A DNA stretch of 64,000 nucleotides, from NCBI GenBank assembly GCA_035489015.1, contig DATHKR010000169.1:1-64000 (forward strand). The letters run 5' to 3'. The notes under the pieces were generated by a model. That model did no database searches. It was not told where the DNA came from and saw nothing but the letters and a program-made list of their open reading frames with translations. The position numbers were made by a program, and so were the translations under genes. The stretch's first letter is position 1. Every line of letters begins with the position of its first letter. The DNA comes from DATFRY01 sp035489015. GTDB taxonomy: Bacteria > Myxococcota_A > Polyangia > Haliangiales > Haliangiaceae. This document shows positions 10,628 through 18,913 of the stretch, piece by piece.

Positions 10628-11750
10628 TGATGGCGTCGCGGACCGCGCCGCTGGCGCGCGCTCGCGGCCACACCACGGCTCGCTCGACGTGGGCGCCCTC
10701 CTCCACGATCGCGTGGGCGCCGATCACCGCGCCCGGCCCGACCACCGCCTCCGCGCCGATGTGCGCGCCGGCTCCGATCCGGAACGGGTGGCGCAGGATC
10801 GCGGTCGGGTGCACGTGGGCGCTGATGTCCACGCCGCGGAGCGGGCCGGGCGGGTGGCGCAGGCGGCGCGAGGCGATGAGCTCGAGGTTGGAGCGCAGGT
10901 AGCGGTCCGGCAGCGAGTGCTCGGCGAAGTAGACCGGCCCGGCCTCGAACGCCGCCACCTGCTCGCCGGCGCGCAGCCACGGCAGATAGCCCTGCCGGAT
11001 CATGCACGCCTTGCCGTCGGGCAGGCGGCGCACCACCGACGGCCGGGTCACGTGCACACCGGTGAACATGCGATCGCCGTCGCCGAGGATGTCGCGGACG
11101 CGCAGGCGGCCCGGCTGACCGGCCTCGCGCGAGAAGGCCGCGCCACCGGCGCGCTCGTCGCGGCCCAGCTCGTCGGCGTCCTCGCCGCGGCCCAGCGCGT
11201 CGGCGTGCTCGGCGCGTTTCCGATCGGTGAGCCCGCCGCGCCCGGCTTCCTCTCGTCTGCCCTCGCCCTTCCCGTTGGTGGCGTCCGCGATCGACTCGAC
11301 CATCACCGCGCCCCACGCGGTCGCGTCCGGAACCCGCCGCACCACCATCGTGCCGAGCACGTCCGGGTCGCGCGCCACCGCCTCCATCAGCGCCGCGAGG
11401 TCGAGGTCGAAGATTAGCTTGCCGTTCATCGACACGAACGGCTCGTCGCGCCCGTCCGGGTCGAGCAGCGGCAGCGCCTTCTTGAGGCCGCCGCCGGTCT
11501 CGAGCAGCTCCTCCTCCTCGCTGTAGCGGATCCTGGCGCCGAACGCGCTGCCGTCGCCGAGCTCGCCGCGGATGACGTCGCCGTGGTGGTGGAGGTTGAT
11601 GACGATGTCGCGGATGCCGTGGCCGACCAGGAGCGCGACCCCGTAGCGCAGGATCGGGATGTCGCAGACCGGCAGCATCGGCTTGGGCAGCCTGTCGCCG
11701 AGCGGGGCCAGCCGGGTGGATTTCCCGGCGCACAGCATCATGGCTCTCAT
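10467..11750 (-). CDS. Sugar-phosphate nucleotidyltransferase with left-handed beta-helix
   Basis: 427 residues. It resembles mannose-1-phosphate guanylyltransferase and glucose-1-phosphate NTP transferases, which make NDP-sugars. The Rossmann start MRAMMLCAGKSTRLAPLGDRLPKPMLPV carries the NTP-binding GxxTRL signature, and SMNGKLIFDLDL supplies the metal-binding region. Residues about 160-215 hold a charged Arg/Glu/Gly/Asp-rich insertion absent from ordinary relatives. Residues about 300-375 contain hexapeptide-type repeats (IGAGAHIGAEAVVGPGAVIG). The C-terminal 45 residues are low-complexity Ser/Pro/Ala. The ATG overlaps the stop of the tandem GNAT gene. The product sugar cannot be named. 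Confidence 0.85.
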   Translation of the reverse strand: MRAMMLCAGKSTRLAPLGDRLPKPMLPVCDIPILRYGVALLVGHGIRDIVINLHHHGDVIRGELGDGSAFGARIRYSEEEELLETGGGLKKALPLLDPDGRDEPFVSMNGKLIFDLDLAALMEAVARDPDVLGTMVVRRVPDATAWGAVMVESIADATNGKGEGRREEAGRGGLTDRKRAEHADALGRGEDADELGRDERAGGAAFSREAGQPGRLRVRDILGDGDRMFTGVHVTRPSVVRRLPDGKACMIRQGYLPWLRAGEQVAAFEAGPVYFAEHSLPDRYLRSNLELIASRRLRHPPGPLRGVDISAHVHPTAILRHPFRIGAGAHIGAEAVVGPGAVIGAHAIVEEGAHVERAVVWPRARASGAVRDAIITWSGLVEVPAPAAEQAPGPTPSATAAASPPSSASPASPSSPASPDPENPTRS

Positions 11751-12667
11751 GCAGCCTCCCTGGCCGCGAGGTCCTTGCCGAGCACCACGAACCGGCGCTC
11801 GCCGGCCAGCCCGGCGGCGCGCTGGTAGAAGCCGCGCGGCCCGATCCACGCCACCGTGCAGCGGTCGACCCCGTCGGCCGCCACGTCGACCAGGCAGGCG
11901 ATGAGGAGCGCCTCGCCCAGCCCGCGCTGGCGGTGCAGCTCGAGCGTGCCGGCCGGGCCGAACCAGCCGAGCCCGCGGTTGTTGCCGTCGTGGGCGGCGA
12001 ACGCGGCCAGCTCGCCGTCGCCGGTCAGGGCCAGGTGCACGGCCGGCGGATCGCGATCGAGCGCGCGCATCACCTCGAACGCCCACGCGGCCGAGAACTC
12101 GAGCGAGATGCGCGCGGACAGCTCGGCGCCGTCGGACGGGCGCGCGCGCCTCACCTGGTAGCCAGCCGCCGCGGCGCGCTCGGCCCGCTCGGCGGCGCGC
12201 TCGGCGCTCACGCTGGGGTTCGACGCCACGTCGATGAGCAGGTTGGTGTTCTCGACCAGCCGGCGGTAGCCGCGCCGCTCGAACCACGCGACCGTGTCGC
12301 GGTTGCGGGTGTCGATGCCGGGCGCGAGGTAGTTGCCCGGCTGATCGAGGGTGCGGGCGAGCGGCGCGCCGCGCCCGGCGATGCGATCCTCGGCGCCGGC
12401 CAGGAGCGCGCTGCCGATCCCGCGGCCGCGCACATCCGGATGCACGGCCAGGAGGCGGATCCACCGGGCCGAGGTGGCGGCCACGCCGACCAGGTCGTGG
12501 CCGTGAAACGCGCCGATCGCCTCGGGCGCGGCGTCGGGGCCGGGCGCGCCGCCCAGCAGCTTCTCCTCCGCGACCGGGGCGGCGTCGTCGAAAGCGCACG
12601 AGGCGACCAGGAGCGCGCGGGCGCGCGGCAGGTCGGCCGAGGACAGCGCGCGCAGCCGTGGCTCCAC
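11747..12667 (-). CDS. Tandem GNAT-family N-acetyltransferase
   Basis: 306 residues. The first GNAT domain (about 1-150) contains the acetyl-CoA-binding pattern RLLAVHPDVRGRGIGSALLAGAE and a terminal AWFERRGYRRL. The second (about 165-300) is more divergent; RQRGLGEALLIACLVD fills the acetyl-CoA position and YQRAAGLAGERRFVVL the end. This two-domain layout is common in acetyltransferases of unknown substrate. The stop overlaps the NTP-transferase start by 4 bp, so the two products may act on the same surface glycan. That link is inference. Confidence 0.83.
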   Translation of the reverse strand: MEPRLRALSSADLPRARALLVASCAFDDAAPVAEEKLLGGAPGPDAAPEAIGAFHGHDLVGVAATSARWIRLLAVHPDVRGRGIGSALLAGAEDRIAGRGAPLARTLDQPGNYLAPGIDTRNRDTVAWFERRGYRRLVENTNLLIDVASNPSVSAERAAERAERAAAAGYQVRRARPSDGAELSARISLEFSAAWAFEVMRALDRDPPAVHLALTGDGELAAFAAHDGNNRGLGWFGPAGTLELHRQRGLGEALLIACLVDVAADGVDRCTVAWIGPRGFYQRAAGLAGERRFVVLGKDLAAREAA

Positions 12668-12717
12668 GCGCTCAGCCTATCCCGTTCGCGCGGCCGCGTC
12701 ATCGCCCGAGCCGGGCG

Positions 12718-13473
12718 CTAAGATTGGACCGGCGTGTGGAGCAGCAGCAGGAACTCGAGGTTCCCGGCCGGACCCGGGATGGGCGAATCGACCGCCGGGC
12801 CGACCGCGAACCCGCGCTCGGCGGCGAACCCACGCACCTTGTCGAGCGCGCCGGCCCGCGCGGCCGGATCGCGGACCACGCCGCCGCGCATCACCTTGTC
12901 GCGCCCGGCCTCGAACTGCGGCTTGACCAGGCAGATGATCGGAACGCTGGCCCCGGCCGGGGGGTGCATGAGCTCGGCGACCCGCAGCAGGATCAGGGTC
13001 AGCGAGATGAACGAGACGTCGATGGTCGCGAGCTGGGCCGGCTCCGGGATGACCGACGGATCGAGGTGGCGGACGTTCTCGCGCTCGAGCACGACCACGC
13101 GCGGATCCGAGCGAAGCGACCACGCCAGCTGGCCATAGCCGACGTCGATCGCGTACACGCGGGTCGCGCCGCGGCGCAGGAGCAGGTCGGTGAAGCCGCC
13201 GGTCGACGCGCCGATGTCGAGCGCGACCGCCCCGGCCGGGTCGACCCCGAACTCGTCGAGGGCGCGGACCAGCTTGAGCGCGCCGCGCGACACGTACGGG
13301 TGGTCGGGCTGGCGCAGGCGAATCTCGGCCGCCGGGTCGCACGGCGCGCCGGCCTTGTCGGCCACCTGCCCGGCGACCTCGACCTGACCGGCGAGGATGA
13401 GCGCGCGGGCGCGCTCGCGGCTGGCGGCGAGCCCGCGCTCCACCAGGAGGACGTCGAGGCGGGTCTTCGCCAC
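12718..13473 (-). CDS. tlyA: TlyA-family rRNA 2'-O-methyltransferase
   Basis: 251 residues, standard for TlyA. Residues 1-60 form an S4 RNA-binding domain (RLDVLLVERGLAASRERARALILAGQV). Residues 61-250 form an FtsJ/RrmJ-type methyltransferase with the SAM motif ALDIGASTGGFTDLLLRRGA and the catalytic-region LVKPQFEAGRDKV. Characterised TlyA proteins methylate cytidines in 16S and/or 23S rRNA and affect capreomycin sensitivity; some family members are described as haemolysins. It stands between the acetyltransferase and the OmpA gene, all on the minus strand. Confidence 0.93.
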   Translation of the reverse strand: MAKTRLDVLLVERGLAASRERARALILAGQVEVAGQVADKAGAPCDPAAEIRLRQPDHPYVSRGALKLVRALDEFGVDPAGAVALDIGASTGGFTDLLLRRGATRVYAIDVGYGQLAWSLRSDPRVVVLERENVRHLDPSVIPEPAQLATIDVSFISLTLILLRVAELMHPPAGASVPIICLVKPQFEAGRDKVMRGGVVRDPAARAGALDKVRGFAAERGFAVGPAVDSPIPGPAGNLEFLLLLHTPVQS

Positions 13474-13594
13474 TACTACGTCTCCGCGCGCCGCCGTGGG
13501 CGCCGCTCCGCGCGATCGGCCGATGCCCGGCCGGGCTCACCGTCGGTCGATCGCACGGCGCTCTTCATCCGCCTCGAGCGGCGGTCGGCGCGGG

Positions 13595-15250
13595 CTACTG
13601 CCCGCCGCCGCCCTTCGGGGCCGGCTTGACCGGGGCCGGCTTGGTGCTGCTCGGCTTCGCGGCGGGCGCCGGGGCGGCCGGCTTCTTCTCGCCAGCCGCG
13701 GGCGCGGGCGCCTTGGTCGGGGTCGGCGTCGGGGCCGGCGCCGGGGTGCCGCCGCGCGGGCCGGCGCTGCCCGACGGGCGGACGTCCTCGAGGTTGAACT
13801 CGACGCGGCGGTTCTTGCGGCGACCGTTCGCGCTGCGGTTGCTGGCCAGCGGCCGCTCCTCGCCGAAGCCGATCGCCTCGAGCCGATCCGACTCGACGCC
13901 CTGGCCGACCAGGAAGTCGACCACTGCCCTGGCGCGGTCCTGCGACAGCGACTTGTTGAAGTCGTCGGCGCCGCGGTCGTCGGTGTGTCCCTCGATCCGG
14001 ATCTTGCGGAACTCCGGGTGAGCGCGGACCACGTCGGCCACGTTGGTCAGGAGGCGCCGCGAGCGCGGCGCGATGCTCGCCTTGCCGGTGCGGAACTGGA
14101 CGTTCTGGAACACCTTGAGCTGGCTCGCGGTGATCGAGATGAGCTGCCTGGTGCGGCAGCCCTGGAACTCGGCGCGACCGACCTCGTCCGGGCAGTTGTC
14201 GATGCGATCGACCACGCCGTCGCCGTCCTTGTCGGTGTCGGGGCAGCCGCGGTTCTCGGGCGGACCGGCCTGCTCCGGGCACATGTCGGAGCCATCGACC
14301 AGCCCGTCCTTGTCGTTGTCGACGTCGGGGCAGCCGTCCTCGTCCTCGAACCCGTCCTTGTCCTCGGGCTCGGCCGGGCACTTGTCGGCCGGGCCGCGGA
14401 CGCCGTCGGCATCCGGATCGGGCAGCTCGTCGGGGCAGCCGTCGGTGTCGTCGACGCCGTTGACCGTCTCGGCCTCGGTCGGGCAGCGGTCGCCCGAGTC
14501 GTTGATGCCGTCGCCGTCCTTGTCCTTGGCCGGGCAGCCGTCCGGCTCCACGCCCTTCTCGTTCGGGCACAGGTCCTCCGGCTCGACGAAGCCGTCGCCG
14601 TCCGGATCCGGCTGTGCCTCGACCGCGGGCGCGCCGCGGCCGCCGATCACCCAGGTGACACCGGCCAGCGCGCCGAAGTGGGCGACCATGCCGTTGTCGT
14701 CGGTCGGGTCCTGCGCGTTCCGCTCCTGGTTGGTGTAGTAGATGCGGCCCTCGAGGCGGAACTGGAGGGTGCGGTTGGCGAAGATCTTGAGGCCGGCCGC
14801 GCCGTGCCACACCCGATCCCGGTCGTTGCCGAGCGTGGTGTTCTCCGAGCGCAGCCAGGTGTTGCCGACGCCGCCCATGATGAAGGGCGTCACTCGCAGC
14901 GGGACCTGCAGCACCAGGCTGCCGCGCAGCGAGTAGAGGTTGGCCGATTCACCGGAGTCGGCCTCGCTGAACGAGGCGCCTGCCTCCCCCTCGAGCCCGA
15001 CGAACGACAGCGGATAGAAGCCGAGCCGGGCGCCGAAGTCCGGGCTCACGTTGGCCAGCGGCTGCTGCTCGGCGACCGCCGGGTTGTAGAACTCGTGGTG
15101 CTCGTCCGGGATGAAGACCCCGCCGAAAACCCCGATTTCAACCCCCAGAGCGCGCGGCCTGGCCTCCTGCGCATCGGCCTTGCCGGCGCCGAGCCCACCG
15201 AGCGCGAGGAACACAAGGACAGGAGTCACCAGGGGGCGCATTGACCTCAT
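13595..15250 (-). CDS. OmpA-family outer membrane protein with thrombospondin type-3 repeats
   Basis: 551 residues from the ATG at 15250. A signal peptide ending near GKADA leads into an outer-membrane beta-barrel domain (about 25-205). Residues about 210-365 contain roughly five calcium-binding TSP3 repeats (DPDGDGFVEPEDLCP, DKDGDGINDSGDRCP, DKDGDGVVDRIDNCP). Residues about 375-500 form an OmpA C-terminal peptidoglycan-binding domain (IRIEGHTDDRGADDFNKSLS and NRRVEF). The last 50 residues are a Pro/Ala/Lys tail. The protein should anchor the outer membrane to peptidoglycan, with a rigid calcium-stabilised stalk between. A second ATG at 15241 is an alternative start. Confidence 0.93.
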   Translation of the reverse strand: MRSMRPLVTPVLVFLALGGLGAGKADAQEARPRALGVEIGVFGGVFIPDEHHEFYNPAVAEQQPLANVSPDFGARLGFYPLSFVGLEGEAGASFSEADSGESANLYSLRGSLVLQVPLRVTPFIMGGVGNTWLRSENTTLGNDRDRVWHGAAGLKIFANRTLQFRLEGRIYYTNQERNAQDPTDDNGMVAHFGALAGVTWVIGGRGAPAVEAQPDPDGDGFVEPEDLCPNEKGVEPDGCPAKDKDGDGINDSGDRCPTEAETVNGVDDTDGCPDELPDPDADGVRGPADKCPAEPEDKDGFEDEDGCPDVDNDKDGLVDGSDMCPEQAGPPENRGCPDTDKDGDGVVDRIDNCPDEVGRAEFQGCRTRQLISITASQLKVFQNVQFRTGKASIAPRSRRLLTNVADVVRAHPEFRKIRIEGHTDDRGADDFNKSLSQDRARAVVDFLVGQGVESDRLEAIGFGEERPLASNRSANGRRKNRRVEFNLEDVRPSGSAGPRGGTPAPAPTPTPTKAPAPAAGEKKPAAPAPAAKPSSTKPAPVKPAPKGGGGQ

Positions 15251-15380
15251 CGCCGGCAATCCTAAGGCGCGCCCGTTCGCCGGCGCAAGTTACGCTCCGA
15301 TTGCGCGCGAGAACCACCTATCGGGAACCACGACCCTTTCACTCCCATCGAGCCATGCTGCGCGAGCCACGCCGCTCGAG

Positions 15381-15410
15381 TTGACATCCCACCCGACCCG
15401 CTGCTACACG
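15381..15410 (+). promoter_or_regulatory. Sigma-70-type promoter of tRNA-Ala
   Basis: A perfect TTGACA (15381-15386) is followed after 18 bp by TACACG (15405-15410). Transcription would start near 15417, just before the mature tRNA at 15426. The -35 is ideal and the -10 is weak. Confidence 0.55.
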
Positions 15411-15425
15411 TTCCGTCCCACGGAC

Positions 15426-15498
15426 GGGGCTGTAGCTCAGCTGGGAGAGCGCTAGAATCGCACTCTAGAGGTCAGGGGTTCGAGACCCCTCAGCTCCA
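15426..15498 (+). tRNA. tRNA-Ala (anticodon CGC)
   Basis: A full cloverleaf can be folded. The acceptor GGGGCTG pairs with CAGCTCC (one G-U), the D arm is GCTC/GAGC, and the anticodon stem CTAGA/TCTAG has loop ATCGCAC. The T arm is AGGGG-TTCGAGA-CCCCT, with discriminator A. The anticodon CGC reads the alanine codon GCG, which is very frequent in this GC-rich genome. The 3' CCA is not encoded and must be added after transcription. Confidence 0.95.
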
Positions 15499-15508
15499 CT
15501 ACCGGATT

Positions 15509-15545
15509 GAGCTTCGCAAGTTACGCGAGGCTCTTTTCATTTTCG
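15509..15545 (+). terminator. Rho-independent terminator after tRNA-Ala
   Basis: A 9-bp stem GAGCTTCGC / GCGAGGCTC (one G-U pair) with a 7-nt loop AAGTTAC is followed by TTTTCATTTT. This is the clearest intrinsic terminator in the window, 10 bp past the tRNA. Confidence 0.8.
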
Positions 15546-15575
15546 GCGACCGGCCGGCGACCAAGCGGCGCGCCA

Positions 15576-15827
15576 TCAGCGGCGTCGAGGCAGGCCAGGC
15601 ACGTCTTCACGGGGATGAGGATCGGAGGCGTCGTACTCCAAGAGGTCGCCTGGCGTGCAGCCGAGTGCGGCACAGATGGCCTCCAGCGTACTGAACCGGA
15701 TCGCCCGGGCCTTGCCACCCTTCAGGATGGACAGGTTCGGTACCGAGATTCCCGTCCGCTCGGCGAGCTCGTTCAGTCGCATCTTGCGGCGGGCCAGCTC
15801 GACATCGAGTCGAACGATGATCGGCAT
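15576..15827 (-). CDS. Xre/YozG-like helix-turn-helix regulator
   Basis: 83 residues. It has a compact Cro/C1-type HTH (LNELAERTGISVPNLSILKGG, then RFSTLEAICAALGCTPGDLLEY), typical of the small YozG group. The C-terminal tail (DPHPREDVPGLPRRR) is unstructured. It lies 6 bp downstream of a small membrane protein gene. YozG-type regulators are frequently paired with DUF2975-type membrane proteins, and this pair fits that pattern. The region is less GC-rich than its surroundings. Confidence 0.88.
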   Translation of the reverse strand: MPIIVRLDVELARRKMRLNELAERTGISVPNLSILKGGKARAIRFSTLEAICAALGCTPGDLLEYDASDPHPREDVPGLPRRR

Positions 15828-15833
15828 GTGGGC

Positions 15834-16109
15834 TCAGACCGTCGTGCGGAGCTCTTCGACCACGTTGCGTACCGCATCGAAGAGCCGACGCAGGTAGTAG
15901 AAGCCGACGGCGATGATCGCGTACCCGCCAGCGGCGATGAAGTCGGGGATCGAGCTCTCGATGCTGTCCGGCCCGCCGCGATAGAGGCTCATGGCCCCAC
16001 CGATGACGCGGAGGATCGCGGCCAGCACGAGCAGCTGGCAGATGTTGTGGAAGTAGCGCATCCCGTTCGAGATCGTCTTCAGGTTCTTGTCGATGTTCGT
16101 CTCGTCCAT
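15834..16109 (-). CDS. Small membrane protein paired with Xre regulator (DUF2975-like)
   Basis: 91 residues. There are two hydrophobic helices (ICQLLVLAAILRVIGGAMSL and FIAAGGYAIIAVGFYYLRRL) and a C-terminal helix FDAVRNVVEEL. It is shorter than typical four-helix DUF2975 proteins but keeps the same partnership with a downstream YozG-like HTH gene. A good Shine-Dalgarno (AGGAG) lies 7 nt before the ATG. Function is unknown; family members are often regulators or immunity-like partners. The gene's base composition is less GC-rich than the rest of the window. Confidence 0.7.
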   Translation of the reverse strand: MDETNIDKNLKTISNGMRYFHNICQLLVLAAILRVIGGAMSLYRGGPDSIESSIPDFIAAGGYAIIAVGFYYLRRLFDAVRNVVEELRTTV

Positions 16110-16196
16110 GGCGGGCTCCTGGGTTGGTCTGCGTGTGCTGCTTCCAGTAGCAAGGAACCGCCATGACGGTCAACAAAAAAGAAGCGACAAGCAGTA

Positions 16197-16210
16197 AATC
16201 GATATCGATT
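16197..16210. promoter_or_regulatory. 14-bp perfect palindrome, candidate operator
   Basis: AATCGATATCGATT is a perfect palindrome in an AT-rich gap. It lies 5 bp past the stop of the RlaP-type gene and about 90 bp upstream of the membrane-protein/Xre pair. The adjacent Xre regulator is the obvious candidate to bind it, but this is positional inference only. Confidence 0.4.
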
Positions 16211-16214
16211 ATCG

Positions 16215-16994
16215 CTATGTCACGAAGTGGCGCCCGCGGATGTCGAGGAGCCACGTGTTCAGCGCGGCTGCGCCGGCAGGTGCTTCGGGTAGGACGCTTT
16301 CCTCACACGCCTGGTCGAGCAGCGTGAACAAGGCGTCGAGTCGGGGCTGCCAGGCCCGGCGAGTCGCGTCGTCGAGCACGACTCGCTCTCCCTGTTTCTT
16401 GGCCTCGATGAGAGAGAGCGCGTCGCTGTAGCCATAGCGATCGGCGACCGTCGTCAGGTCGACGCGTAGCTCACCCGTGAGCAGCAAGTGCGCGCCAGTC
16501 AGTGCGGTCCTGAGGACGTAGAGGAGCTTCTTGGCCGTCGGTTGTTCGGCGGCGTCGAGCTCTCGGCGCTGGCTGGCGGCGAAGCCGCGATAGTGGCGGT
16601 GATAGCGGCGGGACAAACACCCCGGCACGAGCGCGCGGAGCTCCGCCAGCTCCGGCGCGGCGAGCGCCACCAAGGCGCCAATGACGCGCTCGAGGTAGTT
16701 GCCGTTGCCAGCCAGAAGTCCGACGAGGACAGGACGGAGCTCGTTGGATGTGTAGTCGATCTCGACGCCATCGATCACCTCGAGGCGGTTGGCCGTGTCA
16801 CCAGCGGGGTCGAGGGCCAGGAGAGCTCGGGTCGGAGCTATATGGATGCCCTTGAGATCCAGATCGCTGTCCGGTGAAGGGAAACCATAGGCATGAGCAC
16901 CGCTGAGCGCCACGACCAGGTGGCGCCGCTCGCGCTCCTCCTGCGCGAGAACCTCGAGCGCGACCGTGCGCGCGTTTCCATCCAGGAAGTCCAT
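16215..16994 (-). CDS. RlaP-like predicted nucleotidyltransferase
   Basis: 259 residues from the ATG at 16994 (MDFLDGNARTVALEVL). The motif ALSGAHAYGFPSPDSDLDLKG is the polymerase-beta nucleotidyltransferase signature (G-S/A ... D-x-D), with a further acidic VEIDYTSNEL. This matches the group annotated as RNA-repair-associated nucleotidyltransferases (PF10127, RlaP). The C-terminal half is helical (TAKKLLYVLRTALTGAHLLLTGEL). Relatives modify RNA or protein ends and appear beside repair or defence genes. Here it sits near a tRNA gene and an Xre pair. The substrate is unknown. The frame is open upstream but lacks plausible coding there. Confidence 0.82.
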   Translation of the reverse strand: MDFLDGNARTVALEVLAQEERERRHLVVALSGAHAYGFPSPDSDLDLKGIHIAPTRALLALDPAGDTANRLEVIDGVEIDYTSNELRPVLVGLLAGNGNYLERVIGALVALAAPELAELRALVPGCLSRRYHRHYRGFAASQRRELDAAEQPTAKKLLYVLRTALTGAHLLLTGELRVDLTTVADRYGYSDALSLIEAKKQGERVVLDDATRRAWQPRLDALFTLLDQACEESVLPEAPAGAAALNTWLLDIRGRHFVT

Positions 16995-17169
16995 GCTCAG
17001 CACCACTCGGCTAGCGGACAGGCCGCCGCGTACTGGTAGATGGCCAGCGCCACGGGGCGAGGATCGCAGAGCTCGGGGCTCGGGCAAGGGCTCCGTCGCT
17101 GGATCCGCGGGGTGGCGGTTTTTGTTCCTTCGGGATGTTTCGCGGCGGCGGGCGGGGGAGGATCGCGGC

Positions 17170-18027
17170 ATGGATCGAGAGCGGCTCAGGCGGATCCGCA
17201 ACCACCAGAGCGACGACTGGTATGCGGCGCTGGTGATGCGGCCGCTCACCATCCTGGTGATGCTGGTCGTCGCCGACTGGCGGTGGCTGACGCCGAACCG
17301 GCTGACCTCGCTGGGCAACGTCTGCAAGCTGGCCGCGGCGCTCCTGCTGCTGCCGGCCGCGGCGCGGGTGCTCGGGGTCGGGGCGACGGCGGCGGCGTGG
17401 ATCGCCGTGGTGCTGCTGCAGCTGGGGCTGCTGTTCGATCACCTGGACGGGACCGTGGCTCGCTACCGGCGGTCGTTCAGCGCGCTGGGCTCGTTCTACG
17501 ACAAGACCGGGGACATCGTGACCTGGTTCTTGGTGATGGTGGCGCTCGGGTGGCGTGGGTACGAGCGGCACGGCGATGCGGTGCTGATCGTGCTGGCGCT
17601 GACGTCGGCGTATGCGCTGGCGGTTCGCGGCTACATGAAGTGGCTGGTGGTCGCCGAGAGCGAGCGGCTTCGCTGGCACCTGGCGGCGGGCGATCCGGGG
17701 GCGGCGATCGCGCGGATGACGGCGGCGCCGGTGTTCGAGGACGCTCCGGCGCGGAGCGCGGGGGACTGGGCCCGCTGGCTGGCCGGGATGTCGATCCAGC
17801 TCTACCGGTTCGAGGAGGTCGACCTCTTCTTCTGGGTCGGGCTCGGCGTGCTGATCGACCGGGTCGACCTTCTGTGCTGGCTGCTGGCGGTGACCCAGGT
17901 GATCGGGATGGTGGGGATGATGGCGCGGCGGGTGCGCGAGGTCGCCCGGCTCGACGCCGCGCTGGCGCCTCATCGCGCGGGCCGCGGCCGGGACATCGGC
18001 CAGGACGTCGGCCAGGACGTCGGTTAG
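17170..18027 (+). CDS. CDP-alcohol phosphotransferase family membrane protein
   Basis: 285 residues with about six transmembrane helices. The full CDP-alcohol phosphotransferase signature is present: D-x2-D-G-x2-A-R in DHLDGTVARYRR, followed by GSFYDKTGD. The enzyme would transfer a phospho-alcohol from a CDP carrier to another alcohol during lipid or polar head-group synthesis; the substrates cannot be read from sequence. The C-terminus ends in a short repeated DIGQDVGQDVG. It converges on the FkbM gene, and their stop codons overlap by 4 bp. Confidence 0.85.
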   Translation: MDRERLRRIRNHQSDDWYAALVMRPLTILVMLVVADWRWLTPNRLTSLGNVCKLAAALLLLPAAARVLGVGATAAAWIAVVLLQLGLLFDHLDGTVARYRRSFSALGSFYDKTGDIVTWFLVMVALGWRGYERHGDAVLIVLALTSAYALAVRGYMKWLVVAESERLRWHLAAGDPGAAIARMTAAPVFEDAPARSAGDWARWLAGMSIQLYRFEEVDLFFWVGLGVLIDRVDLLCWLLAVTQVIGMVGMMARRVREVARLDAALAPHRAGRGRDIGQDVGQDVG

Positions 18028-18824
18028 GACGGTTTCGGGGCCAGGCGCGCTTTCAGGTTGGCCACGACCTCGGGGCGGGAGGCGTGGACGAAGAGGAAGT
18101 TCTCGATGCCGGCCTTCTGGTAGTGGGCTCGGTCGTCGACGGTCGACATCGCGGTGAGGCCGGCGTCGCCGCGGAAGTAGCCCTGGTAGCCGAGGCCGGA
18201 GGTGATCTCGGTCAGCTCGAGGAGGGCGTTGGGGGCGTGGTTCTCGTTGGCCTCGACGAGGAGGTTGGGCTGCTCGCGGGCCAGGGTGGCGGTGGCCCCG
18301 CGCAGGACCGCGCACTCGTGGCCCTCGACGTCGATCTTGATGAAGCCGACCCCGCGCAGGTCGTGCTGGTCGAGGGTGCGGAGCTCGACCTCGATCTCGT
18401 CCACGTCGGCCACGTCGTCGTGGGTGAGCGAGTTCTGCGGCTCGATGGTCGACCGGCCCAGCTTGACCTCGCCGTTGGAGCCGAACGGGATGCGCATGCG
18501 GGTCTTGCCGGGCGCGTCGGACAGGGCGCAGGCCTCGATCCGGCAGCCCTTGCGGCCGATGGTGGCGCGCAGGAACTCGACCAGGTGCGGGATCGGCTCG
18601 AAGGCGACCACGTCGCGCGAGTGGCGGCGCAGGCGATCGCTGTACATGCCGAGCTTGGCCCCGACGTCGACGCTGGTGGCCGACCCGTCGCACAGGATGT
18701 CGAGGAGCTCCATCTCGGGCTCGTAGTTCACGCCCTGCACGCGCCGCAGCCAGAACATGAGGCGCGGGAAGCGCCGGTACTTTCGCAGCATCGGGGTCGA
18801 GCGCAGGCCCATGGCCAACGGCAT
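18024..18824 (-). CDS. FkbM-family SAM-dependent methyltransferase
   Basis: 266 residues from the ATG at 18824 (MPLAMGLRS). FkbM enzymes O-methylate sugars or natural products. Visible are the SAM motif SVDVGAKLGMYSDRLRR, the acidic ribose contact VAFEPIPHLVEFL and the FkbM hallmark FIKIDVEGHECAVLRGA. The N-terminal 45 residues are basic and aromatic. The frame stays open 17 residues further upstream, but no better start is seen. The family suggests surface glycan or lipid decoration. It is convergent with the CDP-alcohol phosphotransferase. Confidence 0.88.
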   Translation of the reverse strand: MPLAMGLRSTPMLRKYRRFPRLMFWLRRVQGVNYEPEMELLDILCDGSATSVDVGAKLGMYSDRLRRHSRDVVAFEPIPHLVEFLRATIGRKGCRIEACALSDAPGKTRMRIPFGSNGEVKLGRSTIEPQNSLTHDDVADVDEIEVELRTLDQHDLRGVGFIKIDVEGHECAVLRGATATLAREQPNLLVEANENHAPNALLELTEITSGLGYQGYFRGDAGLTAMSTVDDRAHYQKAGIENFLFVHASRPEVVANLKARLAPKPS

Positions 18825-18913
18825 AGCCGGTCTGGACCGGCCGGCGCAACCGGCTCGCGACGCCGACGCTACCACCCGGCCCGGGCGCGGCTCCCATAGT
18901 AGGATTCGCCACC

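Noticed and set aside
16147..16166. A TGGC...TTGCT word on the minus strand as a third sigma-54 site
   Set aside because: The GG and GC are separated by 9 instead of 10 nt and the CAC of the -24 block is missing.
15426..16994. A tRNA-integrated genomic island with attachment sites
   Set aside because: No second copy of the tRNA 3' end and no integrase were seen, so only a weaker statement about composition and position is made.
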